NCBI RefSeq assembly: GCF_015070385.1
Contig: NZ_JADCSA010000012.1
Location: 54,439-118,438, forward strand
Direction of reading: 5' to 3'
From: Nocardioides malaquae
Lineage (GTDB): Bacteria; Actinomycetota; Actinomycetes; Propionibacteriales; Nocardioidaceae
Length of the DNA stretch: 64,000 nucleotides
Shown: in pieces, positions 10,543 through 18,212 of the stretch
Numbering within the stretch: the stretch's first letter is position 1
Layout: each line of letters starts with the position of its first letter
Notes under the pieces: generated by a model
The model's database searches: none
What the model was told of the DNA's origin: nothing
Seen by the model: the letters and a program-made list of their open reading frames with translations, nothing else
Made by a program: the position numbers and the translations under genes

Positions 10543-10873
10543 GGTTGTCTTCCTCCCTGGGAGCCCTGCGGTGTCAGGTGTTCCCGAACGGGAGCCATCC
10601 CAGTAGGGCCGTGTTTCGGTGCTGTGAACGAGTTGTCACGTCTGGACGCGGATCCCACGAGTGGGCGTGGCATGTCTCACACGCTGGCCCGGGCGTCCCC
10701 CATCGGGCATGGGTCGGGCCGCTGACGACCGCCGGTGCCCGAGCGTGTGGCACGCTGGCGGCGACGGTGCTCCCACGTCCGACCGCGCGACGTCGGCACG
10801 GGAAAGTCAGGTCCTCGCGCTACCGTGTCGCCGGTCGGCCCCGCGCGGGGCGCAGGAGAGCAAGGAACGCAAA
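10543..10873. other. urtA/topA divergent intergenic region
   Basis: These 331 bp separate the divergent urtA and topA starts and contain no convincing gene. The urtA-proximal half carries the GlnR-like boxes. The topA-proximal end carries AGGAG about 16 nt before the topA GTG. I see no strong hairpin or riboswitch in it. Confidence 0.6.
10613..10639 (-). promoter_or_regulatory. Candidate GlnR binding site upstream of urtA
   Basis: Read on the minus strand this is GTGAC-N6-TTCAC-N6-GAAAC, boxes spaced 11 bp apart. The actinobacterial GlnR consensus is alternating GTnAC and GAAAC boxes separated by 6 bp. The first box matches GTnAC and the last matches GAAAC exactly; the middle box is one mismatch from GTnAC and weaker as GAAAC. 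Nitrogen control of urea uptake by GlnR is established in Streptomyces and mycobacteria. Its role here is inference. Confidence 0.5.
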
Positions 10874-13621
10874 GTGGCACACAAGCTGGTCATCGTGGAG
10901 TCGCCGACCAAGGCGACGAAGATCGGTGGATACCTCGGTCCGGACTACGTCGTCGAGTCGTCCATCGGCCACATCCGCGACCTGCCGCAGAGCGCCGCCG
11001 ACACCCCGGCCGCCATCAAGGACAAGCCGTGGGGGCGCCTCGGCGTCGACGTCGACCACGACTTCGAGCCCTTCTACGTGGTGCCCCGCGACAAGAAGAG
11101 CCACATCGCCAAGCTGAAGAAGTTGCTCAAGGACGCCGACGAGCTCTTCCTGGCCACCGATGAGGACCGCGAGGGGGAGGCCATCGCCTGGCACCTGCTC
11201 GACGAGCTCAAGCCCAAGGGCATCCCGGTGCGGCGCATGGTCTTCCACGAGATCACCGAGTCGGCCATCCGCGAGGCGGCCGCCAACCCCCGCGAGATCG
11301 ACATGGACCTCGTCGAGGCCCAGGAGGCGCGTCGCATCCTCGACCGCCTCTACGGCTACGAGGTCTCCCCGGTGCTGTGGAAGAAGGTCATGAGCGGCCT
11401 GTCCGCCGGCCGCGTGCAATCGGTCGCCACGCGCCTCGTGGTCGACCGGGAGAAGGAGCGGATGAAGTTCCGTGTCGCCTCCTACTGGGACCTCGACGCC
11501 ACCTTCGACGGCGGCGCCACCGCCGACCCGCGGATGTTCCCCGCCAAGCTCCACTCGGTCGACGGCAAGCGGGTCGCCCGCGGCTCCGACTTCGACCAGG
11601 CCGGCCAGCTCAAGTCGGCCGACAAGGTCGTGCACCTCGACCGCAGCGGCGCCGAGGGCCTGGTCGACGCGCTGCGCGACACCGCCTTCGAGGTCCGCTC
11701 GGTCGAGTCCAAGCCCTACCGCCGCTCGCCCTACGCGCCCTTCCGCACCACCACGCTGCAGCAGGAGGCGGGCCGCAAGCTCGGCATGAGCGCGCAGGTG
11801 ACCATGTCGGTCGCCCAGCGCCTCTACGAGAACGGCTTCATCACCTACATGCGTACTGACTCGACCACGCTCTCGGGCGCGGCGGTCGGGGCGGCGCGCG
11901 ACCAAGTGCGCGAGCTCTACGGCGCGGAGTACCTGCCCGACAGCCCCCGGACGTACGCCTCCAAGGTCAAGAACGCCCAGGAGGCCCACGAGGCCATCCG
12001 TCCCGCCGGCGAGACCTTCAAGACCCCCGCCGAGACCGGCCTGCGCGGTGACCAGTTCAGGCTCTACGAGCTGATCTGGATGCGCACCGTCGCCTCCCAG
12101 ATGAAGGACGCGGTCGGTCACACGGTCTCCGTACGCCTGGGCGGTGCCGCCGCCGACGGGCGCGACGTGGTCTTCGGCTCCTCCGGCCGGGTCATCACCT
12201 TCCACGGCTTCCTCAAGGCCTACGTCGAGGGCACCGACGACGCCTCCAAGCAGCGCGACGACGCCGAGACCCGGCTGCCCGAGCTGGTCGAGGGCGCCGC
12301 CGTCAGCGCCGCCAGCGTCAGCGCCAACGGCCACGAGACCAAGCCGCCGTCGCGCTTCACCGAGGCGACGCTGATCAAGGAGCTGGAGGAGCGCGAGATC
12401 GGCCGCCCCTCCACCTACGCCTCGATCATCTCGACGATCATCAACCGCGGCTACGTCTACAAGAAGGGCACCGCCCTGGTGCCCGCCTGGGTGGCCTTCT
12501 CGGTGATGCGCCTCATGGAGGAGCACTTCGGCCGGCAGATCTCCTACGAGTTCACCGCCGAGATGGAGAAGGTGCTCGACGAGATCGCCGGTGGCCGCCG
12601 CAACCGGGTCGACGAGCTCAAGGAGTTCTACAACGGCTCCGACCGGATCACCGGCCTGAAGGAGCTCGTCACCGGCCTCGGCGACATCGACGCCCGCGAG
12701 ATGGCGACCTTCCCCATCGGTGAGCCGGCCGACGGCATCCACCTGCGGGTGGGTCGCTACGGCCCCTACGTCGAGGAGGTCGCCGGTCCCGACGACGACG
12801 GGTCGGTGCCGGCCAAGCGGGCCAACGTGCCTGACGACCTGCCGCCCGACGAGCTGACCGTGGCGAAGGCCAAGGAGCTGCTGGCCAACCCCGCCGGCGA
12901 GGAGGCCGTGCTGGGGGAGCACCCCGAGACCGGACTCGTCGTGGTGGCGAAGAACGGCCGCTTCGGTCCCTACGTCACCGAGGTGCTGCCCGAGGACGCC
13001 AAGAAGGGCGCCAAGCCGCGCACCGCGTCGCTCTTCAAGTCGATGAGCCTCGACACCGTCACCCTCGACCAGGCCGTGCAGCTGCTGACGCTGCCGCGCG
13101 TGGTCGGCGTCGACGCCGAGGGCGTGGAGATCACCGCCCAGAACGGTCGCTTCGGTCCCTACCTCAAGAAGGGCACCGACTCGCGGACCATCGACTCCGA
13201 GGAGAAGCTGCTCACGATCACCCTGGAGGAGGCGGAGAAGATCTACGCCCAGCCCAAGGCTCGTGGTCGTGGCGCGGCGACGGCGCCCCTCAAGGAGCTC
13301 GGCAACGACCCCGTCTCCGGCCAGCCGGTCGTGGTCAAGGCCGGCCGCTTCGGTGAGTACGTCACCGACGGGGAGTACAACGCCACCCTCCGCAAGGACG
13401 ACACCGTCGAGTCGATCACCCTCGAGCGCGCCGCCGAGCTGCTCCAGGAGCGTCGCGACAAGGGGCCCGCCAAGAAGGGCGGCAAGAAGACCGCCAAGAA
13501 GAGCACGAAGAAGGCGACCGCCAAGAAGACCACGGCCAAGAAGGCGGCCACCAAGAAGACCGCCGCCAAGAAGGCCACCACGAAGAAGTCGACCGCCAAG
13601 AAGACGACTGCCTCGACGTAG
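10874..13621 (+). CDS. topA: DNA topoisomerase I (type IA)
   Basis: It relaxes negatively supercoiled DNA. The start is a GTG giving MAHKLVIVESPTKA, with AGGAG upstream; no longer start is supported. The TOPRIM domain (IVESPTKA, then DEDREGEAIAW) is followed by the cleavage-domain motif ITYMRTDST with catalytic Tyr325. Towards the C-terminus are four GRFGPY-type repeats, the zinc-free C-terminal repeats of actinobacterial TopA rather than the Cys4 zinc fingers of E. coli. The last ~50 residues are Lys/Ala/Thr repeats (KKTTAKK-like), a basic tail also known in mycobacterial TopA that binds DNA and aids processivity. The protein has 915 residues and a convergent neighbour downstream. Confidence 0.98.
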   Translation: MAHKLVIVESPTKATKIGGYLGPDYVVESSIGHIRDLPQSAADTPAAIKDKPWGRLGVDVDHDFEPFYVVPRDKKSHIAKLKKLLKDADELFLATDEDREGEAIAWHLLDELKPKGIPVRRMVFHEITESAIREAAANPREIDMDLVEAQEARRILDRLYGYEVSPVLWKKVMSGLSAGRVQSVATRLVVDREKERMKFRVASYWDLDATFDGGATADPRMFPAKLHSVDGKRVARGSDFDQAGQLKSADKVVHLDRSGAEGLVDALRDTAFEVRSVESKPYRRSPYAPFRTTTLQQEAGRKLGMSAQVTMSVAQRLYENGFITYMRTDSTTLSGAAVGAARDQVRELYGAEYLPDSPRTYASKVKNAQEAHEAIRPAGETFKTPAETGLRGDQFRLYELIWMRTVASQMKDAVGHTVSVRLGGAAADGRDVVFGSSGRVITFHGFLKAYVEGTDDASKQRDDAETRLPELVEGAAVSAASVSANGHETKPPSRFTEATLIKELEEREIGRPSTYASIISTIINRGYVYKKGTALVPAWVAFSVMRLMEEHFGRQISYEFTAEMEKVLDEIAGGRRNRVDELKEFYNGSDRITGLKELVTGLGDIDAREMATFPIGEPADGIHLRVGRYGPYVEEVAGPDDDGSVPAKRANVPDDLPPDELTVAKAKELLANPAGEEAVLGEHPETGLVVVAKNGRFGPYVTEVLPEDAKKGAKPRTASLFKSMSLDTVTLDQAVQLLTLPRVVGVDAEGVEITAQNGRFGPYLKKGTDSRTIDSEEKLLTITLEEAEKIYAQPKARGRGAATAPLKELGNDPVSGQPVVVKAGRFGEYVTDGEYNATLRKDDTVESITLERAAELLQERRDKGPAKKGGKKTAKKSTKKATAKKTTAKKAATKKTAAKKATTKKSTAKKTTAST

Positions 13622-13622
13622 G

Positions 13623-13651
13623 GGCGGCTCCGGGAGTGCCGGTCAGCCGCC
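13623..13651. terminator. Hairpin after topA (convergent with lipoprotein gene)
   Basis: GGCGGCT at 13623-13629 pairs with AGCCGCC at 13645-13651, with an additional CGG/CCG pairing inside. It begins 2 bp after the topA stop and covers the stop of the opposing lipoprotein gene. There is no T-tract. A bidirectional terminator is plausible. Confidence 0.45.
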
Positions 13652-14242
13652 GCTGACCAGCTCCTCCCCGGCCGCGTTGGCCTCGGCCGTGGTCGTGGCG
13701 TCGACGCGGGGGTCGGCGGCGATGGCGAAGAGGGTGTCGACGCTGATCGGCAGCTCCATCTGGCGGGGATCGTCCGTGATGGTCGGGCCCGCGTAGCCGA
13801 CCAGCACCGTCGCCCCCTCCTTCTCCACGATCACCGTGAGGGTGCCCGGATCCTCCTCGGGCGTCAGGTCCTCCCAGATCAGCATCCCGTCGTCGGTGTG
13901 CTCGCACCCGTCGGCGCCCGCGTTGCGCTCCGTGTCGCAGTCCAGCAGGTCCGGGTCGAGGCCCTGTCCCACCACGACGACCAGCATGTCGCCGTCGTAC
14001 TCCCCGTCGGAGCCGTAGCGCAGCTCTGCCCCCTCCCCGCCCTCGGAGAAGAGGGAGGTGACGTCGCGCCGCTTCATGACCGACACCCGGTCGGGGGAGC
14101 CGGCGTGCTCGGCCGCCACGTACGCCAGGGCGCCCGGCGTCGTGGGTTCGTCGCCCCCCTGAGGTGACGCGGACTGCGTGCCGCAGGCGGTGACGACCAC
14201 GGTCAGCAGGAGGGTGGTCACGGGGAGCCAGGGCGTACGCAT
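13643..14242 (-). CDS. Putative lipoprotein, unknown function
   Basis: A 199-residue protein begins MRTPWLP, followed by a hydrophobic stretch and a VTAC lipobox (Cys20). The mature part is acidic, with WEDLTPEEDP and a repeated VVV...GQGLDPD segment. Two further Cys in CDTERNAGADGCEH could form a disulphide outside the membrane. I recognise no family. The start is uncertain because the upstream sequence is a 10-bp tandem repeat without a ribosome-binding site, and an in-frame GTG inside that repeat is an alternative. It is convergent with topA. Confidence 0.65.
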   Translation of the reverse strand: MRTPWLPVTTLLLTVVVTACGTQSASPQGGDEPTTPGALAYVAAEHAGSPDRVSVMKRRDVTSLFSEGGEGAELRYGSDGEYDGDMLVVVVGQGLDPDLLDCDTERNAGADGCEHTDDGMLIWEDLTPEEDPGTLTVIVEKEGATVLVGYAGPTITDDPRQMELPISVDTLFAIAADPRVDATTTAEANAAGEELVSGG

Positions 14243-14250
14243 GCCGCACA

Positions 14251-14280
14251 GGCTCGCACAGGCTCGCACAGGCTCGCACG
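14251..14280 (-). repeat. Triple 10-bp direct repeat upstream of lipoprotein gene
   Basis: GGCTCGCACA occurs three times head to tail (the last copy ends in G), starting 8 bp from the proposed ATG. It occupies the place where a ribosome-binding site would be expected. Confidence 0.85.
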
Positions 14281-14304
14281 GGACGCCCGGGGTCGGGCGC
14301 GGTC

Positions 14305-14634
14305 TCAGGAGGCCTGGGCCATCCAGGCACGCCCCGCGCCGGCGGGGTGGGCCAACCGGGCGCGGCGTTCGGCAGCCTCCGAGACGGTGCGTCCCTCCGC
14401 GTCGGTGGGCGTCACGGAGACGGTGGCGGCCCCCGAGGCCAGCAGGAAGGTCTCGAGGCGGGCGACGTCCCACCCGCCGGGGGTGGCGAGCAGGATCTCG
14501 TCGACCAGCATCCCGTTCCAGCCGGGCACCGTGCGCAACCCCATCAGGGCCATGCCCTGTCCGGTGGCGCAGGCGACCGCGGTGGCGATGCCGGTACGAC
14601 GTTCGGTGAAGACGGCCTTGGCGGAGAACATCAT
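14305..14634 (-). CDS. Hypothetical protein (109 aa)
   Basis: Starting at tandem ATG codons (MMFSAKAVFTERRTGI), this small protein contains a CATGQGMALMG segment and a C-terminal acidic/alanine-rich helix ending ARLAHPAGAGRAWMAQAS. It has third-position GC bias typical of real genes in the window, and no overlapping frame is better. No family is recognised, and the ribosome-binding site is weak. It lies between the unknown lipoprotein and the next divergent membrane protein gene. Confidence 0.55.
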   Translation of the reverse strand: MMFSAKAVFTERRTGIATAVACATGQGMALMGLRTVPGWNGMLVDEILLATPGGWDVARLETFLLASGAATVSVTPTDAEGRTVSEAAERRARLAHPAGAGRAWMAQAS

Positions 14635-14847
14635 GGTGAGAGCCCTTCGGTCCGGGGTGCGGTGGCGGCGCGCCTGGGTGTCGGCGACGCGCTCCAGCGT
14701 GCGCCCCGGATGCGACCTGGGTGCTTCCGCGATGTTTCGGGTCGGTGAAACCTCGCCCCGTCGACGTGGCGAAGGAGTGAACGACCCCCGCGGCGCGCGG
14801 TAGGGTCCGGCGACCGGCGTGCAGGCGTACGCCCGGAAGGGGCAGGC

Positions 14848-15657
14848 GTGGTGAGGACCGACGTGGCGCAGGAGCCGCGCGTCGGCGAGGAGCGGCGGCG
14901 GTGGCCGTGGCGGCTCTTCGTCGTCCATGCGGTCGGCTGGCTGCTGCTGGGTGCCTTCGTCGCGTCGTTCGGTGCCCTGGTGGTCGCCGGGTCGGGTGAG
15001 GCGCGGCCCGGGGCGTTGGAGCAGCGGCTGCTCGAGGACGCTGCCGACGGCCGGGCGACCACCCTGTGGGTCGACCGTCCCTTCGACCTCCGCGAGGGCC
15101 ACGAGTGGGACTGGGAGCCGGGCGACGGGTCGTGGTCGGCGGTCGTCGAGGTCCGGTGGCGTGAGTGGGGGCTCCTGCGCCACACCGACTACCTGGTGGC
15201 CTCCTCGGAGCGCAAGGCCCGGCGGTTCCAACGGTCCCTGGGCCATCCCGGTCCGGTGGTGGTCGGTGACCCCGACGCGCTGCCGACGGAGTGGACCCAG
15301 ACCCAGTCACGGATCGTGGTCGAGCCGTGGGAGCGGGACCACTCCTCGACCGGCTCCGTCGAGATCTTCGACGCCGAGTGGATCGTCCCGTCGTGGGCGG
15401 CCACGACTGGTCTCGTGGTCGGGGTGACGACGTTCGCCTGGCTGGTGGTGGGTCCCCAGCCGTGGCGCTTCACCCGGTGGGGCTGGTTCTGGCTCGTCTT
15501 CGGCGCCGGGCCGGTCGGCGTACCCGCCTTCCTGCTGTTCGGTGGCTCGTCGGGACTGTTCCCGCCCGCCGACCCCGCGCGCCGGCTGAGCGGTTGGAGC
15601 GGCTTCGGGCTCTCCGTCGTGACGGCCTTCGGGGCCGGCCTGCTGCTCAACGCCTGA
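14848..15657 (+). CDS. Hypothetical membrane protein (269 aa)
   Basis: It starts at tandem GTG codons with GGAAGGGG about 5 nt upstream. A Trp-rich basic N-terminus leads into a hydrophobic segment at about residues 24-47. A polar extracytoplasmic-looking domain of about 130 residues (VDRPFDLREGHEWDWEPGD, YLVASSERKARRFQ) follows, then two or three C-terminal hydrophobic segments after WIVPSWAATTGLVVGV. I recognise no family, so the annotation is limited to topology. A TAGGGT hexamer at 14801-14806 could be the -10 of a leadered transcript. Confidence 0.7.
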   Translation: MVRTDVAQEPRVGEERRRWPWRLFVVHAVGWLLLGAFVASFGALVVAGSGEARPGALEQRLLEDAADGRATTLWVDRPFDLREGHEWDWEPGDGSWSAVVEVRWREWGLLRHTDYLVASSERKARRFQRSLGHPGPVVVGDPDALPTEWTQTQSRIVVEPWERDHSSTGSVEIFDAEWIVPSWAATTGLVVGVTTFAWLVVGPQPWRFTRWGWFWLVFGAGPVGVPAFLLFGGSSGLFPPADPARRLSGWSGFGLSVVTAFGAGLLLNA

Positions 15658-15677
15658 ATGAGGTGCCGCCTCAGGCG
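15651..15677. terminator. Hairpin between convergent genes at 15.66 kb
   Basis: CGCCTGA at 15651-15657 pairs perfectly with TCAGGCG at 15671-15677 across a 13-base loop. It spans both stop codons and has no T-tract, so it could terminate transcription from either side. Confidence 0.45.
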
Positions 15678-16309
15678 GGGGAGTGCGCGCGGCCGACGAA
15701 GCCGTGGGCCCACGGTCTCATCACGCGTGGCCCCGGCAGCAGCACGCCCTCCTCCAGCGCTGCGACCTCGAAGCCGGCCGCACGCAGCAGCGTCGGCACG
15801 TCTCGGGTCAGCCGGCAGCCGCCGGCGAAGGTCCGCTCGAGCGGGTCGAGCCGGTGCTGCCACGCCGCCACCGACGGCTCCGGGCTGAGCCCGTGCTCCA
15901 GGAAGGCCAGCACCCCGCCGGGCACCAGCAGCCTGCGGACCTCGGCCAGCGCGAGCATCGGGTCAGGGATGGTGCAGAGCGAGAAGGTGACGAGCGCGGA
16001 GTCGTAGGCCGCGTCGGGCGCGTCGATGGCCTGGCCGTCGAGGCCGATCCGCGTGACGGGACGCGAGGACGTACGCCGGCGCCCCCGCGAGCGGTCCCAG
16101 GCGAGGTCGGAGGGCTCCACGGCGTCGAGGGCGGTCACCGCGTCGGGCAGGTGGTCGAGGTTGGCGCCCGACCCGAACCCGAGCTCCAGCACGCGGCCGG
16201 TCAGGGGAGCGCAGGCGCGGGCCCGCAGCTTGCCGATGTGGGGCGGGGAGAGCGCCACGTCGGTCATCACGGGCACGACCCGCTCGGTCCACCAGCTCTG
16301 CATCCCCAT
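15671..16309 (-). CDS. Class I SAM-dependent methyltransferase
   Basis: The 212-residue protein has the SAM-binding motif I LELGFGSGANLDHLP, an acidic residue ending strand 2 (DAVEPSD), the YDSALVTFSLCTIPDP motif typical of Methyltransf_11 enzymes, and LVPGGVLAFLEHG. It resembles UbiE/phosphatidylethanolamine-methyltransferase-like proteins of actinobacteria, but the substrate cannot be read from the sequence. The start ATG at 16309 is supported by a TACGGT -10 hexamer six bases upstream and no Shine-Dalgarno, which suggests a leaderless mRNA. The gene is divergent from tmk. Confidence 0.85.
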   Translation of the reverse strand: MGMQSWWTERVVPVMTDVALSPPHIGKLRARACAPLTGRVLELGFGSGANLDHLPDAVTALDAVEPSDLAWDRSRGRRRTSSRPVTRIGLDGQAIDAPDAAYDSALVTFSLCTIPDPMLALAEVRRLLVPGGVLAFLEHGLSPEPSVAAWQHRLDPLERTFAGGCRLTRDVPTLLRAAGFEVAALEEGVLLPGPRVMRPWAHGFVGRAHSPA

Positions 16310-16315
16310 GACGCC

Positions 16316-16321
16316 ACCGTA
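16316..16321 (-). promoter_or_regulatory. -10 hexamer, leaderless methyltransferase mRNA
   Basis: TACGGT on the minus strand ends 6 nt before the ATG at 16309; there is no Shine-Dalgarno. This decides the start. Confidence 0.5.
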
Positions 16322-16371
16322 CGCGGCCCGGGGCCTGTGAACTCTCCGCACGGATGGTCGTGGCCCGCCCG

Positions 16372-16377
16372 TAGGGT
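16372..16377 (+). promoter_or_regulatory. -10 hexamer, leaderless tmk mRNA
   Basis: TAGGGT ends 6 nt before the GTG at 16384. It favours that GTG over the GTG at 16378. Confidence 0.5.
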
Positions 16378-16383
16378 GTGGGC

Positions 16384-17040
16384 GTGACTTCAGCCGCCAC
16401 CCGAGCCGACTCCGGCCTGTTCGTCTGCTTCGAGGGCGGCGACGGGGGTGGCAAGTCGACCCAGGCGCAGCTGCTGGTCGACTGGGTGACCTCGACCGGG
16501 CGCAAGGCCCTGTTGACCCGCCAGCCGGGGGGCACGGTGGTCGGTCAGGAGTTCCGGCGCATCGTGCTCTCACCCGAGACCGGTGACCTCTCGCCGCGCA
16601 CCGAGGCGCTGGCCTACGCCGCCGACAAGGCCGAGCACGTCGACACCGTGGTGCGCCCCGCGCTCGAGCGGGGTGAGGTGGTGGTCACCGACCGCTACGT
16701 CGACTCCGCGCTGGCCTACCAGGGTGCGGGCCGGGTGCTGGACGTCGACGAGGTCGAGCAGCTGATGCGCTGGGCCACCGGGGGCCTGCGACCCCACCTG
16801 ACCGTGGTGCTCGACCTGCCGCCCGAGGCCGGGCTGGGCCGCTTCGAGGGGCGTGACCGCATCGAGGGTGAGTCGCTGGAGTTCCACGAGCGGGTCCGCG
16901 AGCAGTTCCTCGCCCTGGCCGCGCGGGATCCCGACCACTACCTCGTGCTGCCGGCGCGCGCCAGCGTCGAGTCGATCCACGCCGCGATCCGCGCCCGCCT
17001 CGAGCCGTTGCTGCCCGAGCCGACGGAGGACGTGCAGTGA
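16384..17040 (+). CDS. tmk: Thymidylate kinase
   Basis: It phosphorylates dTMP to dTDP. The P-loop FEGGDGGGKST is near residue 16-26, followed by RQPGGT, the DRYVDSALAYQG motif and a LID-like EGRDRIEGESLEFHERV. Length (218 residues) matches bacterial Tmk. The start at 16384 was chosen because a TAGGGT hexamer ends 6 bases upstream; another GTG two codons earlier is possible. It overlaps holB by 4 bp (GTGA). The pairing of tmk with holB is conserved in many bacteria and links dTTP supply to replication. Confidence 0.95.
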   Translation: MTSAATRADSGLFVCFEGGDGGGKSTQAQLLVDWVTSTGRKALLTRQPGGTVVGQEFRRIVLSPETGDLSPRTEALAYAADKAEHVDTVVRPALERGEVVVTDRYVDSALAYQGAGRVLDVDEVEQLMRWATGGLRPHLTVVLDLPPEAGLGRFEGRDRIEGESLEFHERVREQFLALAARDPDHYLVLPARASVESIHAAIRARLEPLLPEPTEDVQ

Positions 17041-18212
17041 CCGCGGCTGCGCGCGAGCAGCGTACGGCGCCGATCTGGGACACCCTGGTCGGGCAGCGCC
17101 ACGTCATCGAGACGCTCGACCGAGCCGCGCGGGGCGACGGCATGACCCATGCCTGGCTCTTCACCGGTCCACCCGGCTCCGGACGCTCCAACGCCGCCCT
17201 CGCGTTCGCCGCCGCGCTGCAGTGCGAGCAGGCCGGCTGCGGTGAGTGCCACTCGTGCCGCACGGTGCTGGGCGGGACGCACGCCGACGTCACCGCCGTA
17301 CGCACCGACGCCCTGGTGATCGCCGTCAAGGACGTGCGCGAGCTGGTGCGCAAGGCCGCGCTGTCGCCCAACGGCCAGCGCTGGCAGGTCATCGTCGTCG
17401 AGGACGCCGACCGCCTCAACGACCAGGGGTTCAACGCCCTCCTCAAGGCGATCGAGGAACCCAACACCCGCACCGTGTGGCTGCTCTGCGCGCCGACCGC
17501 CGAGGACGTGCTGGTCACGATCCGCTCCCGGTGCCGGCTGGTCACCCTGACCACGCCCACGGCCGAGCAGGTCGCCGACTTCCTGGTGCGCACCGACGAC
17601 GTGCCGCCCACGGTGGCCCACCACGCGGCCCGCGCCAGCCAGGGCCACATCGGCCGCGCGCGGGCGCTGGCCCGTGACGAGGCGACCCGCAACCGCCGGG
17701 CCGAGGTGGTGCGGTGGCCGGCGAAGCTGACCTCGTTGGGCTCCTGCATGAACGCGGCGGCCAACCTCGTCGACGTGGCCAAGGAGGAGACCGAGGCGCT
17801 GGGAGCCGCCATCGAGGCGCGCGAGAAGGCCGAGCTCGACCGCTCCTACGGCGTCGAGGGTCGCGGCAAGCGGCCCCGGGAGTACGCGCCCGCGCTCAAG
17901 GAGCTGGAGCAGGGCCAGAAGCGCCGTGCGAAGCGGCGCCTGCTCGACGTCGTCGACCGGGCCCTGATGGACCTGGTCTCGGTCTACCGCGACGCCATCG
18001 CGTTCGGGGTGGGCGCGCAGGGCGACCTCGTCAACGAGGAGATCCGCCCGGACATCGCGCAGCTGGCGCGTCGTTCGTCGCCCGAGGCACACCTGCGTCG
18101 CATCGACGCGATCTTCACTGCTAGGGAGCAGATGTTGGAGTTCAACGTGAGGCCGGAGACGGCACTCGAGGCCATGATGGTCGCCCTGCGACTCGAGGGA
18201 CAGCGCCGGTGA
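17037..18212 (+). CDS. holB: DNA polymerase III delta' subunit
   Basis: It is a clamp-loader subunit in the cytoplasmic replisome. The AAA+ domain has a P-loop GPPGSGRS at residues 44-51, a zinc-binding Cys quartet at 63, 68, 71 and 74, the DEAD-like VVEDADRLNDQGFNALLKAIEEP, and the SRC arginine-finger motif in TIRSRCR. At 391 residues it is longer than E. coli HolB because of a basic insertion around residues 260-300 (GKRPREYAPALKELEQGQKRRAKRR), which is common in actinobacteria. The GTG start overlaps the tmk stop and the 3' end overlaps the following hydrolase gene by 4 bp. Confidence 0.94.
   Translation: MTAAAREQRTAPIWDTLVGQRHVIETLDRAARGDGMTHAWLFTGPPGSGRSNAALAFAAALQCEQAGCGECHSCRTVLGGTHADVTAVRTDALVIAVKDVRELVRKAALSPNGQRWQVIVVEDADRLNDQGFNALLKAIEEPNTRTVWLLCAPTAEDVLVTIRSRCRLVTLTTPTAEQVADFLVRTDDVPPTVAHHAARASQGHIGRARALARDEATRNRRAEVVRWPAKLTSLGSCMNAAANLVDVAKEETEALGAAIEAREKAELDRSYGVEGRGKRPREYAPALKELEQGQKRRAKRRLLDVVDRALMDLVSVYRDAIAFGVGAQGDLVNEEIRPDIAQLARRSSPEAHLRRIDAIFTAREQMLEFNVRPETALEAMMVALRLEGQRR

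Noticed and set aside
10820-12922. 700-codon open frame opposite topA
   Set aside because: It is a high-GC shadow: the composition follows the complementary third-position bias of topA and no family motif is present.
13263-13621. Basic repeat DNA at the 3' end of topA as a possible separate histone-like gene
   Set aside because: It is in frame with topA, follows the GRFGEY repeat without a break and matches the known Lys-rich TopA tail.
14734-14751. Inverted repeat GTTTC-N8-GAAAC
   Set aside because: Five-base arms are short enough to occur by chance in the intergenic region, and no regulator is suggested by the neighbours.
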